This document shows positions 30,463 to 40,946 of a stretch of DNA of 64,000 nt, in pieces. The position numbers and the translations under genes were made by a program. The notes under the pieces are model-generated. The model was not told the DNA's origin. It was given only the letters and a program-made list of their open reading frames with translations, and searched no databases. The stretch is from Butyrivibrio sp. (GTDB taxonomy: Bacteria > Bacillota > Clostridia > Lachnospirales > Lachnospiraceae), in contig SVGC01000015.1 of assembly GCA_015056495.1 (NCBI GenBank), positions 42,278 to 106,277 of the forward strand, in the 5' to 3' direction. How positions within the stretch are numbered: the stretch's first letter is position 1; each line of letters starts with the position of its first letter.

Positions 30463-30491
30463 TTGCTTATCTAATATGTATATTGTATAAT
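30463..30491 (+). promoter_or_regulatory. Promoter of the cyclophilin gene
   Basis: TTGCTT, 17 bp, TATAAT; about 90 bp upstream of the ATG. Confidence 0.65.
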
Positions 30492-30582
30492 AAATTGCAC
30501 TGTTAGTCACTTTTTTGATTAAACAGAAAAATTGTCAAAAACAAGTAAACATGCATATTCCAAGAAACGAGGAAGGTAAATT

Positions 30583-31104
30583 ATGGCTCAAAATCCAATA
30601 GTTACAATTACAATGAGAAACGGCGATGTAATGAAAGCCGAGCTTTATCCTGAAATTGCTCCTAATACAGTTAATAATTTTATTTCTTTGATCAATCATA
30701 ACTTTTATGATGGACTTATTTTCCACCGTGTGATCAAAGGATTCATGCTTCAGGGCGGAGATCCTGAAGGAACAGGTATGGGCGGCCCAGGATATGGTAT
30801 CAAGGGTGAGTTTTCATCTAACGGATTCAAAAATGATCTGAAGCACACAGAGGGCGTTCTGTCTATGGCAAGATCTATGTTCCCTGATTCTGCAGGTTCA
30901 CAGTTCTTTATCATGCACAAAAATGCTCCACACCTTGATGGTGATTATGCTGCTTTTGGTAAGATCATTGAGGGAATGGACGTAGTTAATAAGATTGCTG
31001 AGACAGCAACTGATTATAGTGACAGACCTCTTGAAGATCAGGTTATGGAAACTGTTACTGTTGAGACTTTTGGCGTTGATTATCCAGAGCCAGAGAAGTG
31101 CTGA
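30583..31104 (+). CDS. Cyclophilin-type peptidyl-prolyl cis-trans isomerase
   Basis: 173 aa cytosolic PPIase without a signal peptide. The family core is intact: FHRVIKGFMLQGGDPEGTGMGGPGY near residues 48-70, SMARSMFPDSAGSQFFIMH near 98-118, and AAFGKIIEGMDVV. ATG with a GAGGAAGG-like site. Monocistronic with its own promoter and terminator. Confidence 0.95.
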   Translation: MAQNPIVTITMRNGDVMKAELYPEIAPNTVNNFISLINHNFYDGLIFHRVIKGFMLQGGDPEGTGMGGPGYGIKGEFSSNGFKNDLKHTEGVLSMARSMFPDSAGSQFFIMHKNAPHLDGDYAAFGKIIEGMDVVNKIAETATDYSDRPLEDQVMETVTVETFGVDYPEPEKC

Positions 31105-31126
31105 TAAATACCCCTAAAAAGGGAGG

Positions 31127-31156
31127 ATGCCAAGTAAACTAATGTTTACTTGGCAT
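31127..31156 (+). terminator. Terminator of the cyclophilin gene
   Basis: Perfect 13-bp stem ATGCCAAGTAAAC with its complement and loop TAAT; a T-run follows after a few bases. Confidence 0.8.
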
Positions 31157-31311
31157 ATTATGAAAAAGTTTTTTAATTGGTAGTGTGTCTTATCTCATCT
31201 GACAATTTTAGTATACAAAACAGAAATGTACAAACCATGATTTGAAGTAACTAATCTTTTAATTAATTATGAACAAATTGTAAACGACGTTTTTATGCTA
31301 TTTCTATAAAA

Positions 31312-31354
31312 AAAGTACCAGCCTGGTTATTAAAGATAACTGAGCTGGTACTTT
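31312..31354. terminator. Second, bidirectional terminator-like hairpin
   Basis: 11-bp stem AAAGTACCAGC / GCTGGTACTTT with a GTTAT/ATAAC inner stem, and A/T runs on both flanks. Between the convergent cyclophilin and crh-like genes. Confidence 0.75.
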
Positions 31355-31366
31355 CTTTATATTTTA

Positions 31367-31397
31367 TGAGTCAATCTGATACGTCCCCGGTGACTCA
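31367..31397. repeat. Modular palindromic repeat, single unit (locus D)
   Basis: One 31-bp unit, TGAGTCA, 17-bp core, TGACTCA, 3 bp after the stop of the crh-like gene. It shows that the heptamer-bounded unit can exist alone. Confidence 0.93.
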
Positions 31398-31400
31398 TTT

Positions 31401-31670
31401 TTAATTTACTGCTGATGAATCACCTTGCAGATATTTTTCGATGTCATTCAGGGCATCCTGCTCATCAGAACCATCTGCTATAACTGTCACTGCTTCACCT
31501 GCTCCAATATTGAGTGTCATCATACCCATAATGCTCTTGGCATTAACTTTTTTGGATTGTGCTTCAATGTGAACTACACTGTCATACTTGCTGGCAAGCT
31601 GAACAAGTTCTGCTACAGGGCGAGCATCTAATCCGTTTGGAAGTTTGATTTCGATAGATTTTGTTATCAT
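31401..31670 (-). CDS. Crh-like HPr paralogue with Asp at position 15
   Basis: 89 aa HPr fold. The PTS phosphorylation site His15 is replaced by Asp (NGLDARP), while the regulatory Ser46 site is exact (AKSIMGMM). The protein therefore cannot carry PEP-derived phosphate in sugar uptake but can be a target of HPr kinase, as Crh is in Bacillus. The operon supports this: hprK, rapZ and whiA precede it, as in the Bacillus yvc-crh cluster. Likely role: catabolite control with CcpA, inferred. Confidence 0.9.
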   Translation of the reverse strand: MITKSIEIKLPNGLDARPVAELVQLASKYDSVVHIEAQSKKVNAKSIMGMMTLNIGAGEAVTVIADGSDEQDALNDIEKYLQGDSSAVN

Positions 31671-31685
31671 AATAACTCCTCTCCT

Positions 31686-32630
31686 CTAGGACCTGATCCT
31701 GTCTGCCAACTCATGAAGCTTTTTTAATCTATGATTGGCACCAGATTTACCAACTGGAGGATCCAGGTATTGACCTAGTTCTTGTAATGTAGCATCTGGA
31801 TGCTCAAGTCTGGCCTCTGCTATTTCTCTAAGCCCCTGAGGCAGATTGTTAAATCCATAATGCTGTTGTATATACAATATATCTTCAGTCTGTTTTGATG
31901 CTGCGTTGACTGTTTTGGTAATATTGGCAGCTTCGCAATTAACACGTCTGTTTATAGAATTGCGTACCTCTTTTACAATACGCATATTCTCCATGTTCAT
32001 AAGACTAAGAGGTGCTTCCATGATATTTAAGAGATCAACGATCTCTGAGCCCTCTTTTATATAAACTACATGGTACTTTTTTCTCTGAATGATCTTGGCT
32101 TCTATATCAAAGCTTTCGATCATTTCTTTGATCTGATCAGCCTGCTTTGGGCTATCACATACATACTCCAGATGATAAGATTTATTAGGATCGCTCATAG
32201 AGCCTACTGCAATAAAGGAATCTCTAAGGAATGCTCTCTTGCAACATGCATTCTTGGTAATAAGCGTATCTATACCATCTTCCGGTTTTATGGGATTGCC
32301 CTCAGAGTCTAACATATGTATGGCCAACAAAAGATTTCGTATATCTTCGTCATTGTCCATTACCAGTTTATATAATCGGCCGCTAACATGAATCTGTATA
32401 TTGCTAGCCAGAATATCATTTTCTATCTTAAATGCTTTTCGTAATATTGTAAAGAACTTTCTAATGAGCGAAACGTTGTCAGAGCGCATATATAGCCGCA
32501 TTTTGCCATCATCATCCTGCTCTATATGACCAATTGCTGAGACTATTGCTGCAAGACCCGCCAACTGACAGTGTCTCGCACCCGACAAATGCCCTAAAAG
32601 CTCCTCTTTTACCTCTGCTGAAAAAGACAT
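31686..32630 (-). CDS. whiA: WhiA-type DNA-binding protein
   Basis: 314 aa: N-terminal LAGLIDADG-like domain (SFSAEVKEELLGHL start, ITKNACCKRAFLRDSFIAVGS) and the C-terminal helix-turn-helix (LPQGLREIAEARLEHPDATLQELGQYLDPPVGKSGANHRL). Conserved in Gram-positives and tied to division and chromosome segregation. ATG start, 29 bp after rapZ, 15 bp before the crh-like gene. Confidence 0.96.
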   Translation of the reverse strand: MSFSAEVKEELLGHLSGARHCQLAGLAAIVSAIGHIEQDDDGKMRLYMRSDNVSLIRKFFTILRKAFKIENDILASNIQIHVSGRLYKLVMDNDEDIRNLLLAIHMLDSEGNPIKPEDGIDTLITKNACCKRAFLRDSFIAVGSMSDPNKSYHLEYVCDSPKQADQIKEMIESFDIEAKIIQRKKYHVVYIKEGSEIVDLLNIMEAPLSLMNMENMRIVKEVRNSINRRVNCEAANITKTVNAASKQTEDILYIQQHYGFNNLPQGLREIAEARLEHPDATLQELGQYLDPPVGKSGANHRLKKLHELADRIRS

Positions 32631-32659
32631 AAGCTCACCCTATTCCTTTTCGAATATAT

Positions 32660-33523
32660 TTACTTAGCCTGTTTTACATCTCTATGGGCAATCTTTATAC
32701 CGTAATTGCCGCCGTCCTTCATTCTTTCATATAGCTCATTAGCTATAGTAACGCTTCTATGCTGGCCACCGGTACATCCGATTGCTACCACCAGCTGATA
32801 TTTACCTTCCTGAATATATCCAGGTATCAGGAAACGTAACATATCTTCCAGCTTGTCCACGAACTGGCCACACTCAGGGAAACTCTTTACATAATCCTGA
32901 ACAGGCTTGTCATTACCTGTCTGGTGCTTAAGTTCTTCAATATAAAACGGATTTGGTAAAAATCTGACATCAAAAACAAGGTCTGCATCAGAAGGTATAC
33001 CATATTTGAAGCCAAAGGATAACACGGTTATCATAAGGCTGTTATATTCAGCATTTTCAACGAATATCTTATCAAGCTCAATTCTGAACTCTCTGGTGAG
33101 AAGCTGGGATGTATCGATAACATAATCCGCTTTTTTCTTGATCCCTTTCAGGATCTCTTTTTCACGTTTGATACCATCTTCAACTCTTCCGCCCTGAGCC
33201 AGTGGGTGTAAACGTCTGCTTTCTTTGTAACGCTTGATAAGTACTGCATCAGAAGCATCCATGTATAAGATTTCAACCGGATAGCCTTTTTCTTTGAGGG
33301 AATCTACTACATCAACTACTTCTTCAAATTTCTGTCCGCCTCTGACATCAAGTCCCAGTGCAACCTGAGATATCTCGTTGTCAGGTGCAGTAGTCAATTC
33401 TGCAAATTTCTCAATGAGGGAAAGTGGCAGGTTATCAACACAATAATATCCTGCATCCTCAAGCATATGTATTGCGGTAGATTTTCCAGCTCCGCTCATT
33501 CCGGTTACAATAACAAATCTCAT
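32660..33523 (-). CDS. rapZ: RapZ/YvcJ nucleotide-binding protein
   Basis: 287 aa. Walker A GMSGAGKS at residues 8-15, VDNLPLSLIEKF, FGFKYGIPSDADLVFDVRFLPNP, and the C-terminal AIGCTGGQHRSVTIANEL. In E. coli it controls GlmS through small RNAs; in Bacillus YvcJ binds GTP, so the exact role in Clostridia is open. Operon with murB (19 bp) and whiA. Confidence 0.96.
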   Translation of the reverse strand: MRFVIVTGMSGAGKSTAIHMLEDAGYYCVDNLPLSLIEKFAELTTAPDNEISQVALGLDVRGGQKFEEVVDVVDSLKEKGYPVEILYMDASDAVLIKRYKESRRLHPLAQGGRVEDGIKREKEILKGIKKKADYVIDTSQLLTREFRIELDKIFVENAEYNSLMITVLSFGFKYGIPSDADLVFDVRFLPNPFYIEELKHQTGNDKPVQDYVKSFPECGQFVDKLEDMLRFLIPGYIQEGKYQLVVAIGCTGGQHRSVTIANELYERMKDGGNYGIKIAHRDVKQAK

Positions 33524-33541
33524 TTCCGCTCCTAAAAAGAA

Positions 33542-34453
33542 TTAAAATTTTCCAAGCATGATAACTTCCGGTTCAAGTTCTACACCGGAATTTTCCAGGA
33601 CTTTGGCCTGAACATCCTTTATCAGCCTGTATATATCTGAAGATGTGGCATTGCCTTTATTTATGACAAAGCCTGCGTGTTTCTCAGAAACCTGAGCACC
33701 TCCAACTGTATATCCTTTAAGGCCTGCATCTTGTATGAGCTTTCCTGCAAATAATCCCTCAGGTCTCTTAAAAGTAGAGCCTGCACTAGGATATTCAAGA
33801 GGCTGTTTTTCTCTTCTGCGGCTTGCAAAATCCTGCATCTTGGCTTCAATGCTGGCAACATCGCCTTTTTGAAGCTTGAAAGAGGCTCCAAGAACGATGT
33901 GTCCGGAGTTTTTGATGGCACTGTGCCTGTAGCCAAAATCCATTTCGCTGTTAGTAAGTGTCATCACTTCACCGTTTTTATTTAATATATCAACAGACTT
34001 TACAACTCCTGCCATTTCGCCATCATAAGCACCGGCATTCATTATCATTGCTCCGCCAACGGTTCCAGGGATACCAGCTGCAAATTCAAGTCCTGTAAGA
34101 CTATTATCCTTGGCAACTCTGGCTACCTGGCTGTTAAGAGCACCTGCCTGAGCATATATCAAGTCGCCATCAACGCTTATATCAGACATTGAACCAAGCA
34201 TTGAGATTATGATGCCTTTATATCCCTCATCTGAGACAAGGAGATTACTACCATTTCCAACGATATAGTATTCTCTGTCCATTGTCTTTAGGAGCTTTAT
34301 AAGGTCACATAACTCTTTCTGGCTGCTGACTTTGATATAGCAGTCTGCTTTTCCGCCTGTTCTAAAGGTTGTGTGCTTATCCATTTTTTCATCAGGATAT
34401 ATATTTTCAGTTGAAACAACGCTGCCAAGCTGCTTTAAAATATACTCGTTCAA
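33542..34453 (-). CDS. murB: UDP-N-acetylenolpyruvoylglucosamine reductase
   Basis: FAD enzyme reducing UDP-GlcNAc-enolpyruvate to UDP-MurNAc. 303 aa, type II: THTTFRTGGKADCYI-like start region (KHTTFRTGG), IVGNGSNLLVSD, AAGIPGTVGGAMIMNAGAYD, catalytic Ser in YPSAGSTFKRP, C-terminal Glu in ELEPEV. Fixed position between glucokinase and rapZ. Confidence 0.97.
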   Translation of the reverse strand: MNEYILKQLGSVVSTENIYPDEKMDKHTTFRTGGKADCYIKVSSQKELCDLIKLLKTMDREYYIVGNGSNLLVSDEGYKGIIISMLGSMSDISVDGDLIYAQAGALNSQVARVAKDNSLTGLEFAAGIPGTVGGAMIMNAGAYDGEMAGVVKSVDILNKNGEVMTLTNSEMDFGYRHSAIKNSGHIVLGASFKLQKGDVASIEAKMQDFASRRREKQPLEYPSAGSTFKRPEGLFAGKLIQDAGLKGYTVGGAQVSEKHAGFVINKGNATSSDIYRLIKDVQAKVLENSGVELEPEVIMLGKF

Positions 34454-34481
34454 TATAAGAACCTACTTTTCTTTGTAATGA

Positions 34482-35426
34482 TCAGTCTTTATCAATAAGC
34501 ATTCTTGCTGCACCAAAGATGCCGGCATCATTTCCAAGCTCTGCAAGAGCAAACTTTACATTAGCTGAACCTGGGAATACATATTTTTCGTATGAAGGTC
34601 TGAGCAGATCAAAGAGGATCTCTCCGCACTTTGAAACTCCACCACCAAGTACGATAACTTCCGGATTAGTAACTGATGCAACTGCTGCAAGGCCTTTTCC
34701 AAGGTAATAGCCATATTTCTCAATTACTCTCTTGGCAAGTGCATCACCTGCTTTTGCTGCGTCAAAGATCAGCTTACATGTAAGATCATTTTCTGATCTG
34801 AGTACGCTGTCTTCGTTGGAAGCAACGAGTTCTCTCTTAGCAAGCCTTACTGCACCTGTTGCGCTGGCATACTGCTCAAAGCATCCATGATTGCCACATC
34901 CGCATGTATCTTCTTCTTCATCTTCAATGTGTATATGTCCAATCTCTCCGCCTGCACCTGTTGCGCCATTTAAGAGTTTACCATCAATAATGATTCCTCC
35001 ACCTACACCTGTTCCAAGTGTAGCAAGGAGCATGTTGCTGTAGCCTTTTCCGCCACCCTTCCATGCTTCACCGTATGCTGCTACATTGGCATCATTACCG
35101 GCTTTAACTGGAAGCTTTACGATAGAATGAAGCTCTTCTTCAAGATTGAACTTGCCCCATCCAAGATTAACAGCATTATATATAACGCCTTTTGAATCAA
35201 CAGGACCTGGTGCGCCTATTCCGACACCCATAACTTCTGAGTCAGTGATACCCTTCTCTTCCATTTTGGCTCTTACAGACTTAGCTATATCACCAAGGAT
35301 GTACTTACCATTCTGCTCTGTACGAGTAGGGATTTCCCATACATCGACTTTTTCTCCACTTGTTGTCAAAAGACCTATCTTTACAGTAGTTCCTCCAAGG
35401 TCTACGCCAAAAACATACTTAAACAT
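34482..35426 (-). CDS. ROK-family glucokinase
   Basis: 314 aa. N-terminal phosphate loop GVDLGGTTVKIGL, GIGAPGPVD, NDANVAAYGEAW, the ROK zinc site with three Cys (DTCGCGNHGCFEQYASATG) and VLGGGVSKCGEI. Expected to phosphorylate glucose with ATP. Its place next to hprK and the crh-like gene links it to carbon control. Confidence 0.94.
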   Translation of the reverse strand: MFKYVFGVDLGGTTVKIGLLTTSGEKVDVWEIPTRTEQNGKYILGDIAKSVRAKMEEKGITDSEVMGVGIGAPGPVDSKGVIYNAVNLGWGKFNLEEELHSIVKLPVKAGNDANVAAYGEAWKGGGKGYSNMLLATLGTGVGGGIIIDGKLLNGATGAGGEIGHIHIEDEEEDTCGCGNHGCFEQYASATGAVRLAKRELVASNEDSVLRSENDLTCKLIFDAAKAGDALAKRVIEKYGYYLGKGLAAVASVTNPEVIVLGGGVSKCGEILFDLLRPSYEKYVFPGSANVKFALAELGNDAGIFGAARMLIDKD

Positions 35427-35483
35427 ACCTATTTACCTCTAAAAAATATTTATTACAAACCGAGAGTCGCCATCCTCTCAGTT

Positions 35484-36437
35484 TCAGTCTTCATCATCCT
35501 CATCACTTGCGTTCATGCGCTGTGCGATAGAGTTCTGAACACGGTTATATAATTCCTGAGCAGCATTATATCCCATGAGCTTCTGTCTGTGATTAACAGC
35601 TGCAGACTCACAGATAACTGCAAGGTTACGTCCAGGACGAATTGGGATCCTGTGACATACTACCTTATTGCCCAGATATTCTGTATATTCCTCTTCAAGA
35701 CCGAGTCTGTCATATTCCTTATCCTTATCCCAGTCTTCAAGTTCAATTACAAGGTCGATGTTGCCTGTATCCATAACGCTGGACACACCGAACAATGTCT
35801 TAACATCGATGATACCGATACCTCTAAGCTCGATAAGGTGCTTAGTAATATCAGGAGCAGTACCTATAAGTGTTTCATCACTGACTTTTCTGATCTCAAC
35901 AACATCATCAGAAATAAGTCTGTGCCCACGCTTGATAAGCTCAAGTGCAGCCTCGGATTTACCGATTCCACTTTCACCTGTTATAAGTACACCTACGCCA
36001 TATACATCAACTAAAACGCCATGGATAGAAATACATGGAGCCAGCTTGACATTAAGCCATCTGATTATTTCAGCCATAAAAGCTGATGTTGACTTTTTAG
36101 TCATAAGTACCGGAACTTTTTCTTCAATAGCTATTTTGATGAAAATAGGATCCGGAACAAGTTCTCTACAAAATACTACGCCCGGAATATCAAATGACAG
36201 GAACTGTCTGTACATTTCCTTCTTTTTGTCATCATCCATAGATTGCATGTAGGTATATTCTACAAAACCGATTATCTGCAATCTTGTAGCTTCAAAGTGC
36301 TCAAAATAACCTGCCAACTGCAGAGCTGGTCTGTTAATATCAGGCTGTAATATTCTAACCTTGCTGATATCCACCTCTGGAGTAAGATTTTGAAGCCCCA
36401 TCTTCTCAATAATACGTTTCATACTTACACTAGACAT
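35484..36437 (-). CDS. hprK: HPr kinase/phosphorylase
   Basis: 317 aa bifunctional enzyme acting on Ser46 of HPr/Crh. P-loop GESGIGKSEAALEL near residue 155, preceded by the conserved HGVLVDVYGVGVLI; the HprK signature RRGIGII-like segment is ELRGIGIIDVKTLFG. The C-terminal IPIRPGRNLAVICESAA is also typical. ATG with GGAGG. Same operon as its probable target. Confidence 0.97.
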   Translation of the reverse strand: MSSVSMKRIIEKMGLQNLTPEVDISKVRILQPDINRPALQLAGYFEHFEATRLQIIGFVEYTYMQSMDDDKKKEMYRQFLSFDIPGVVFCRELVPDPIFIKIAIEEKVPVLMTKKSTSAFMAEIIRWLNVKLAPCISIHGVLVDVYGVGVLITGESGIGKSEAALELIKRGHRLISDDVVEIRKVSDETLIGTAPDITKHLIELRGIGIIDVKTLFGVSSVMDTGNIDLVIELEDWDKDKEYDRLGLEEEYTEYLGNKVVCHRIPIRPGRNLAVICESAAVNHRQKLMGYNAAQELYNRVQNSIAQRMNASDEDDED

Positions 36438-36474
36438 ACGCGCCTCCGTATATAGTTTTTTGCTTTAAACAGTA

Positions 36475-38361
36475 CTAGTTTAGCATATCTTCCTGATGAA
36501 AAAAATCATAAATTACTTTTGCCTGACTGGCTGGTATTTCAGGAACCTCCATAAGAGTTTCCACATCTGCATTTCTTATATCTTCTATGGATTTAAAATG
36601 TTTCATCAGAGCTTTTCTTCTTGCAGGACCAATGCCAGGGATATCATCCAATGAAGATTTTACCTGAGCCTTGCTCCTTAAGGATCTGTGAAATTCAATA
36701 GCAAATCTATGAGCTTCATCCTGTATCCTTGTGATGAGCTTAAAGCCTTCTGAATCCTTATCGATAGGTATTTCAACATTGTTGAAATACAGCCCTCTTG
36801 TCCTGTGGTTGTCGTCCTTGACCATACCGCAGACAGGAATATATATTCCAAGCTCGTCCAGCACCTGAAGCGCTATATTGACCTGTCCTCGACCACCATC
36901 CATGAGTATGAGATCAGGGAACTTGGTAAAACTGCCGTATTGAGCATCTATCTCTCGTACCTCAAGGTCATGCCTCTCTTCCAATCCATGCATGAGCCTT
37001 CTGGTAAGGACTTCATGCATGCAGGCGTAGTCATCAGGTCCTGATACTGATTTGATCCTGAATTTTCTATAATCGCTCTTTTTAGGCTTTCCCTTTTCAT
37101 AAACTACCATGGAACCAACATTAGCAAATCCGCTGATATTGGATATATCATAGGCTTCCATTCGATTCAGGCCTTTCATTCCAAGGAGATTTTCAATTTC
37201 TTTTACCGCTCCTATGGTCCTGCCTTCCTCGCGTTTAAGCCTCTCTTTATCTTTGCTAAGGACCAGTTCAGCATTCTGAGCTGCCAGTTCCATAAGCTTT
37301 TCCTTTTGCCCAAGCTTAGGAACGGTTATGTATACTCTGCTGCCCTTTCTCTGAGTCAGCCATTTCTCAATGATATCGCTATCTTCTATCTCCTCAGGAA
37401 GCATAAGTTCTCTTGGAATAAATGGTGTTCCTGCATAGAACTGTTTTACAAAATTACCAAGTATCTCTGCCTTGGGATTATCAGACACATGGGTCATGTA
37501 GAAATGCTCTCTTCCGATGAGTCTTCCATCTCGTACAAAAAATACCTGAATAACTGCATCCTTATCATCTGCCGCAATAGCCACGATGTCTTTATCTTCC
37601 ATGGCTGAGTCAGTCATTTTCTGCTTCTGAGCCACCATCTTGACGCTGTTTAACAGATCTCTATAATGAGCAGCCTGCTCAAATTCCATCTCATCAGAGG
37701 CTTTTTCCATCTTGGCTGTGAGATCATCAATTATAAGTCCGTAGTTTCCGCCCAGGAACTCAAGGGCTTTGTCGATACGTTCCCTGTATTCTTCCTTGGA
37801 AACATCACCAGTGCAAGGCCCGCAGCATCTCTTCATGTGATAGTTCAGACATGGTCTGTCCATCCCAATGTCCCTTGGTAATACTCTGTTGCAGGTTCTT
37901 AGCCCATAGAGCTTATTTATCAGTTCTATGGTATCTTTTACTGCTGCAGCGCTGGTAAAAGGACCGAAATATTTTGCCTTGTCCTTTTTCATAAGTCGTG
38001 AAAAAAGGATCCTTGGAAAATCTTCGTTTACAGTAACCTTGATATAAGGATAGGTCTTATCATCCTTTAACATTGTGTTATAGCGGGGGCTGTTCTCTTT
38101 GATAAGATTGTTTTCCAGCACCAGTGCTTCAAGCTCAGAGTCTGTGACAATATACTCAAATCTGGCTATCTGCTTAACCATCATATCAATTTGAGGTCCG
38201 CGACCTACGATCTTGCGGAAATATGACCTTACCCTGTTATGCAGGTTTACTGCCTTTCCTACGTACATTATGGTGTCATTGCTGTCACGCATTATATAAA
38301 CGCCAGGCTGATTTGGCAGCTTTTTCAATTCTTCCTGTACATTAAACTTTTCTTGTGCCAT
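36475..38361 (-). CDS. uvrC: UvrABC excinuclease subunit C
   Basis: 628 aa. GIY-YIG nuclease domain at residues 15-95 ([18 protein letters not shown]), the Cys cluster [18 protein letters not shown] motif near 205, the C-terminal endonuclease domain ([24 protein letters not shown]) and helix-hairpin-helix pair ([18 protein letters not shown]). Nucleotide excision repair. Head of the operon that continues into hprK, 37 bp away. Confidence 0.97.
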   Translation of the reverse strand: MAQEKFNVQEELKKLPNQPGVYIMRDSNDTIMYVGKAVNLHNRVRSYFRKIVGRGPQIDMMVKQIARFEYIVTDSELEALVLENNLIKENSPRYNTMLKDDKTYPYIKVTVNEDFPRILFSRLMKKDKAKYFGPFTSAAAVKDTIELINKLYGLRTCNRVLPRDIGMDRPCLNYHMKRCCGPCTGDVSKEEYRERIDKALEFLGGNYGLIIDDLTAKMEKASDEMEFEQAAHYRDLLNSVKMVAQKQKMTDSAMEDKDIVAIAADDKDAVIQVFFVRDGRLIGREHFYMTHVSDNPKAEILGNFVKQFYAGTPFIPRELMLPEEIEDSDIIEKWLTQRKGSRVYITVPKLGQKEKLMELAAQNAELVLSKDKERLKREEGRTIGAVKEIENLLGMKGLNRMEAYDISNISGFANVGSMVVYEKGKPKKSDYRKFRIKSVSGPDDYACMHEVLTRRLMHGLEERHDLEVREIDAQYGSFTKFPDLILMDGGRGQVNIALQVLDELGIYIPVCGMVKDDNHRTRGLYFNNVEIPIDKDSEGFKLITRIQDEAHRFAIEFHRSLRSKAQVKSSLDDIPGIGPARRKALMKHFKSIEDIRNADVETLMEVPEIPASQAKVIYDFFHQEDMLN

Positions 38362-38376
38362 TTTTACCTATGAGAT

Positions 38377-38421
38377 GGGGTTGTTGCATTTAGAGCTTAT
38401 TTTCCTAAATACAACAACCCC
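38377..38421. terminator. Long hairpin between ftsH and uvrC
   Basis: GGGGTTGTTG pairs with 38412-38421 and ATTTAG with CTAAAT inside, about 16 bp in total. It sits 15 bp after the ftsH stop but lacks a T-run on the minus exit, so it may be a weak terminator or an mRNA 3'-end stabiliser. Confidence 0.5.
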
Positions 38422-38436
38422 GTAATTTCTTTAAAA

Positions 38437-40755
38437 TCAATTCTTTTTGTCAAAATCATCTGCTACATGTGAAAATCTTCCGCCGCCTGTAACAGGTGTC
38501 TTTTCTTTAGCTTCTGTATTGTGATTTACAGTATCATCGCTAACCTGGACATCAAAATTTCTTCCAGATACTGAAGAGCTGTCTTCAGCTTTTTTGTAGC
38601 AATCAGAAGAATCATAGTAAACGCTGTCTGATGTAGTAAAATCTCCATCTACCTTGTTATCAGATGTATCAGCTTCACTAGCTGTATTGGTATCTTCTGC
38701 CTTCTGGATTTCGTCTCTTGTAGGAATGTCTTCACCGATAGCTGCTGCCTCCGGTCTCTTGGCAACGATCCTGGCAGATCTTGCCTTGATCTCCTCTTCA
38801 GTAGGCTCAGGAATATTCTCTACCTCACGATAGATCTGCATAAACTCCTTACCGGTGATTGTTTCTTTTTCAATAAGGTGCTTTGCAAGTTTATCCATTG
38901 CTTCAAGGTGACTTTCAATGATATTTTTAGCTTCCTCATAACATTCGCTCAGTATCTTCATTACTTCCATATCGATCTGAGTTGCTGTTTCATCACTGCA
39001 ATTGAGCTGTCTGCGGCCATCAAGATATCTGTTTTCTACAGACTCCAGCTGCATCAGTCCAAATTTATCACTCATACCGTACATTGTAACCATGGCACGA
39101 GCAGTAGCTGTAGCTTTTTCAATATCATTTTCAGCACCGGTAGTTACTGTATTAAATACAACTTCCTCTGCAGCACGTCCACCAAGAGCCACAACGATAT
39201 CATCATGAAGCTCATTCTTAGTCCTAAGATATTTCTCATCTTCAGGAACCTGCATAACATATCCAAGAGCGCCCATTGTTCTAGGAACGATAGTGATCTT
39301 CTGTACAGGCTCTGTATTTTTCTGAACTGCACTGACAAGAGCATGTCCAACTTCATGATAAGATACAAGCTTACGCTCCTCTTTACTAAGGATACGATCT
39401 TTTTTCTCTTTACCAACAAGTACCTGCTCAACAGCTTCCATAAGATCCTGCTGAGATACATACTCACGTTTTGCTTTAACTGCGTTAATAGCTGCTTCAT
39501 TGATCATATTGGCAAGGTCTGAACCAACTGCACCGCTTGTAGCAAGTGCAACGCCTTTAAGATCAACAGTCTCATCCATCTTTACATCCTTGGCATGGAC
39601 TTTAAGGATCTCTTCTCTACCCTTGAGATCAGGCTTATCAACAATGATACGTCTGTCAAAACGTCCAGGTCTGAGAAGTGCCTTATCAAGGATCTCAGGT
39701 CTGTTAGTAGCACCAAGAAGAAGTACACCCTTGGAGGAATCGAAACCATCCATCTCTGAAAGGAGCTGGTTAAGTGTCTGTTCCTGCTCGTCATTGCCGC
39801 CTACTCTTGAACTACGGCTTCTACCAATGGCATCTATTTCATCAATAAATATGATACAAGGAGCATTTTTATTGGCTTCCTTGAAAAGATCTCTTACTCG
39901 GCTGGCACCAAGACCAACATACATCTCTACAAAATCAGAACCTGCAAGTGAAAAGAATGGTACATGTGCTTCTCCGGCTACTGCCTTGGCAAGAAGTGTT
40001 TTACCTGTTCCTGGAGGTCCTACTAAAAGAGCACCCTTTGGAAGCTTAGCACCGATCTTGGCATATTTGCCAGGGTTATGAAGGAAATCAACTACTTCCT
40101 GCAGTGATTCCTTAGCTTCATCTTCACCGGCAACATCTTTAAAGGTTACGCCTGTTTCCTTCTGTACATATACTTTTGCATTGCTGCGGCTCATTCCAAG
40201 AGGTCCCATATTCTTGGAGATACGTCTTGAAAGGAATGACAGCAATACCCAGATAAGAGCTATAGGAAGTACATAGTACAGGATAAGTGACATGATAACA
40301 CCTGAATTATCAGGTATCTCACTTGATACGCTTATTTCTGCCTGTCCATCTTCCAGCTTGCTGTTATACTCAAGAACTCTCTGAGTGAGTGTTTCGTAGC
40401 TCTCTGCGATTCCTGTGTAATAAGTTATCCTTGAAGAAGATGAATACGCGCCTGTAACTCCTGTGACTGTTGTATTTTCTGTATCACTCTTCTGCTCAGC
40501 AGGTGTGATCGCTATCCTGTCTGATTCAATAACGATCTTGGACACCTTGCCATCTTCAAGCATCTCAATAAACTCATTATAAGTAATTTCCTGAGAATCA
40601 CTCTGAGTCATGGTGCGCATGAAATATGTCATGCACAGCATTGTAATAAGAGCTGCGATCAGCAGTAAAAAGACGTTTTGTCTTTTAGGATTATTGTTAT
40701 TATTTCTGTCGTTATTTCCGTTATTGCCGGAATTATTATTTAAATTATTATCCAT
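38437..40755 (-). CDS. ftsH: ATP-dependent zinc metalloprotease FtsH
   Basis: 772 aa membrane AAA protease for quality control. An Asn-rich cytosolic N-terminus (residues 1-23) is followed by TM1 about 28-47, an extracytoplasmic domain, and TM2 about 155-175. AAA domain: Walker A GPPGTGKT, Walker [15 protein letters not shown] with RPGRFDRR. Zinc site HEVGH. The C-terminal 130 residues are acidic and Ser/Asp/Thr-rich, longer than in most homologues. Own promoter upstream. Confidence 0.97.
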   Translation of the reverse strand: MDNNLNNNSGNNGNNDRNNNNNPKRQNVFLLLIAALITMLCMTYFMRTMTQSDSQEITYNEFIEMLEDGKVSKIVIESDRIAITPAEQKSDTENTTVTGVTGAYSSSSRITYYTGIAESYETLTQRVLEYNSKLEDGQAEISVSSEIPDNSGVIMSLILYYVLPIALIWVLLSFLSRRISKNMGPLGMSRSNAKVYVQKETGVTFKDVAGEDEAKESLQEVVDFLHNPGKYAKIGAKLPKGALLVGPPGTGKTLLAKAVAGEAHVPFFSLAGSDFVEMYVGLGASRVRDLFKEANKNAPCIIFIDEIDAIGRSRSSRVGGNDEQEQTLNQLLSEMDGFDSSKGVLLLGATNRPEILDKALLRPGRFDRRIIVDKPDLKGREEILKVHAKDVKMDETVDLKGVALATSGAVGSDLANMINEAAINAVKAKREYVSQQDLMEAVEQVLVGKEKKDRILSKEERKLVSYHEVGHALVSAVQKNTEPVQKITIVPRTMGALGYVMQVPEDEKYLRTKNELHDDIVVALGGRAAEEVVFNTVTTGAENDIEKATATARAMVTMYGMSDKFGLMQLESVENRYLDGRRQLNCSDETATQIDMEVMKILSECYEEAKNIIESHLEAMDKLAKHLIEKETITGKEFMQIYREVENIPEPTEEEIKARSARIVAKRPEAAAIGEDIPTRDEIQKAEDTNTASEADTSDNKVDGDFTTSDSVYYDSSDCYKKAEDSSSVSGRNFDVQVSDDTVNHNTEAKEKTPVTGGGRFSHVADDFDKKN

Positions 40756-40795
40756 ATTTGCTATTCCTACTTATTTTTTGATCATATTATATCCT

Positions 40796-40824
40796 ATTAT
40801 AGATTTTGGATTTTGTAAAATCAA
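40796..40824 (-). promoter_or_regulatory. Promoter of ftsH
   Basis: Read on minus: TTGATT, 17 bp, TATAAT, about 40 bp before the ATG. Confidence 0.75.
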
Positions 40825-40868
40825 TCGCGTTCAATTTATTTTTTTTTAAGATTTCCGGGCATGAAAAA

Positions 40869-40940
40869 TGAGTCACCGGGGACGTATCAGATTGACTCAT
40901 TGTGCACAATGAGTCAATCTGATACGTCCCCAGTGACTCA
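40869..40940. repeat. Modular palindromic repeat, two-unit copy (locus E)
   Basis: 72 bp, the cleanest copy: arms differ at one position only. Layout 7+17+7, 10-bp linker TTGTGCACAA, 7+17+7. It starts 6 bp after the YitT-gene stop. Confidence 0.95.
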
Positions 40941-40946
40941 CATTAT

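Noticed and set aside
31401..31670. Ordinary PTS phosphocarrier HPr
   Set aside because: His15 is absent (Asp), so it cannot carry the PTS phosphate.
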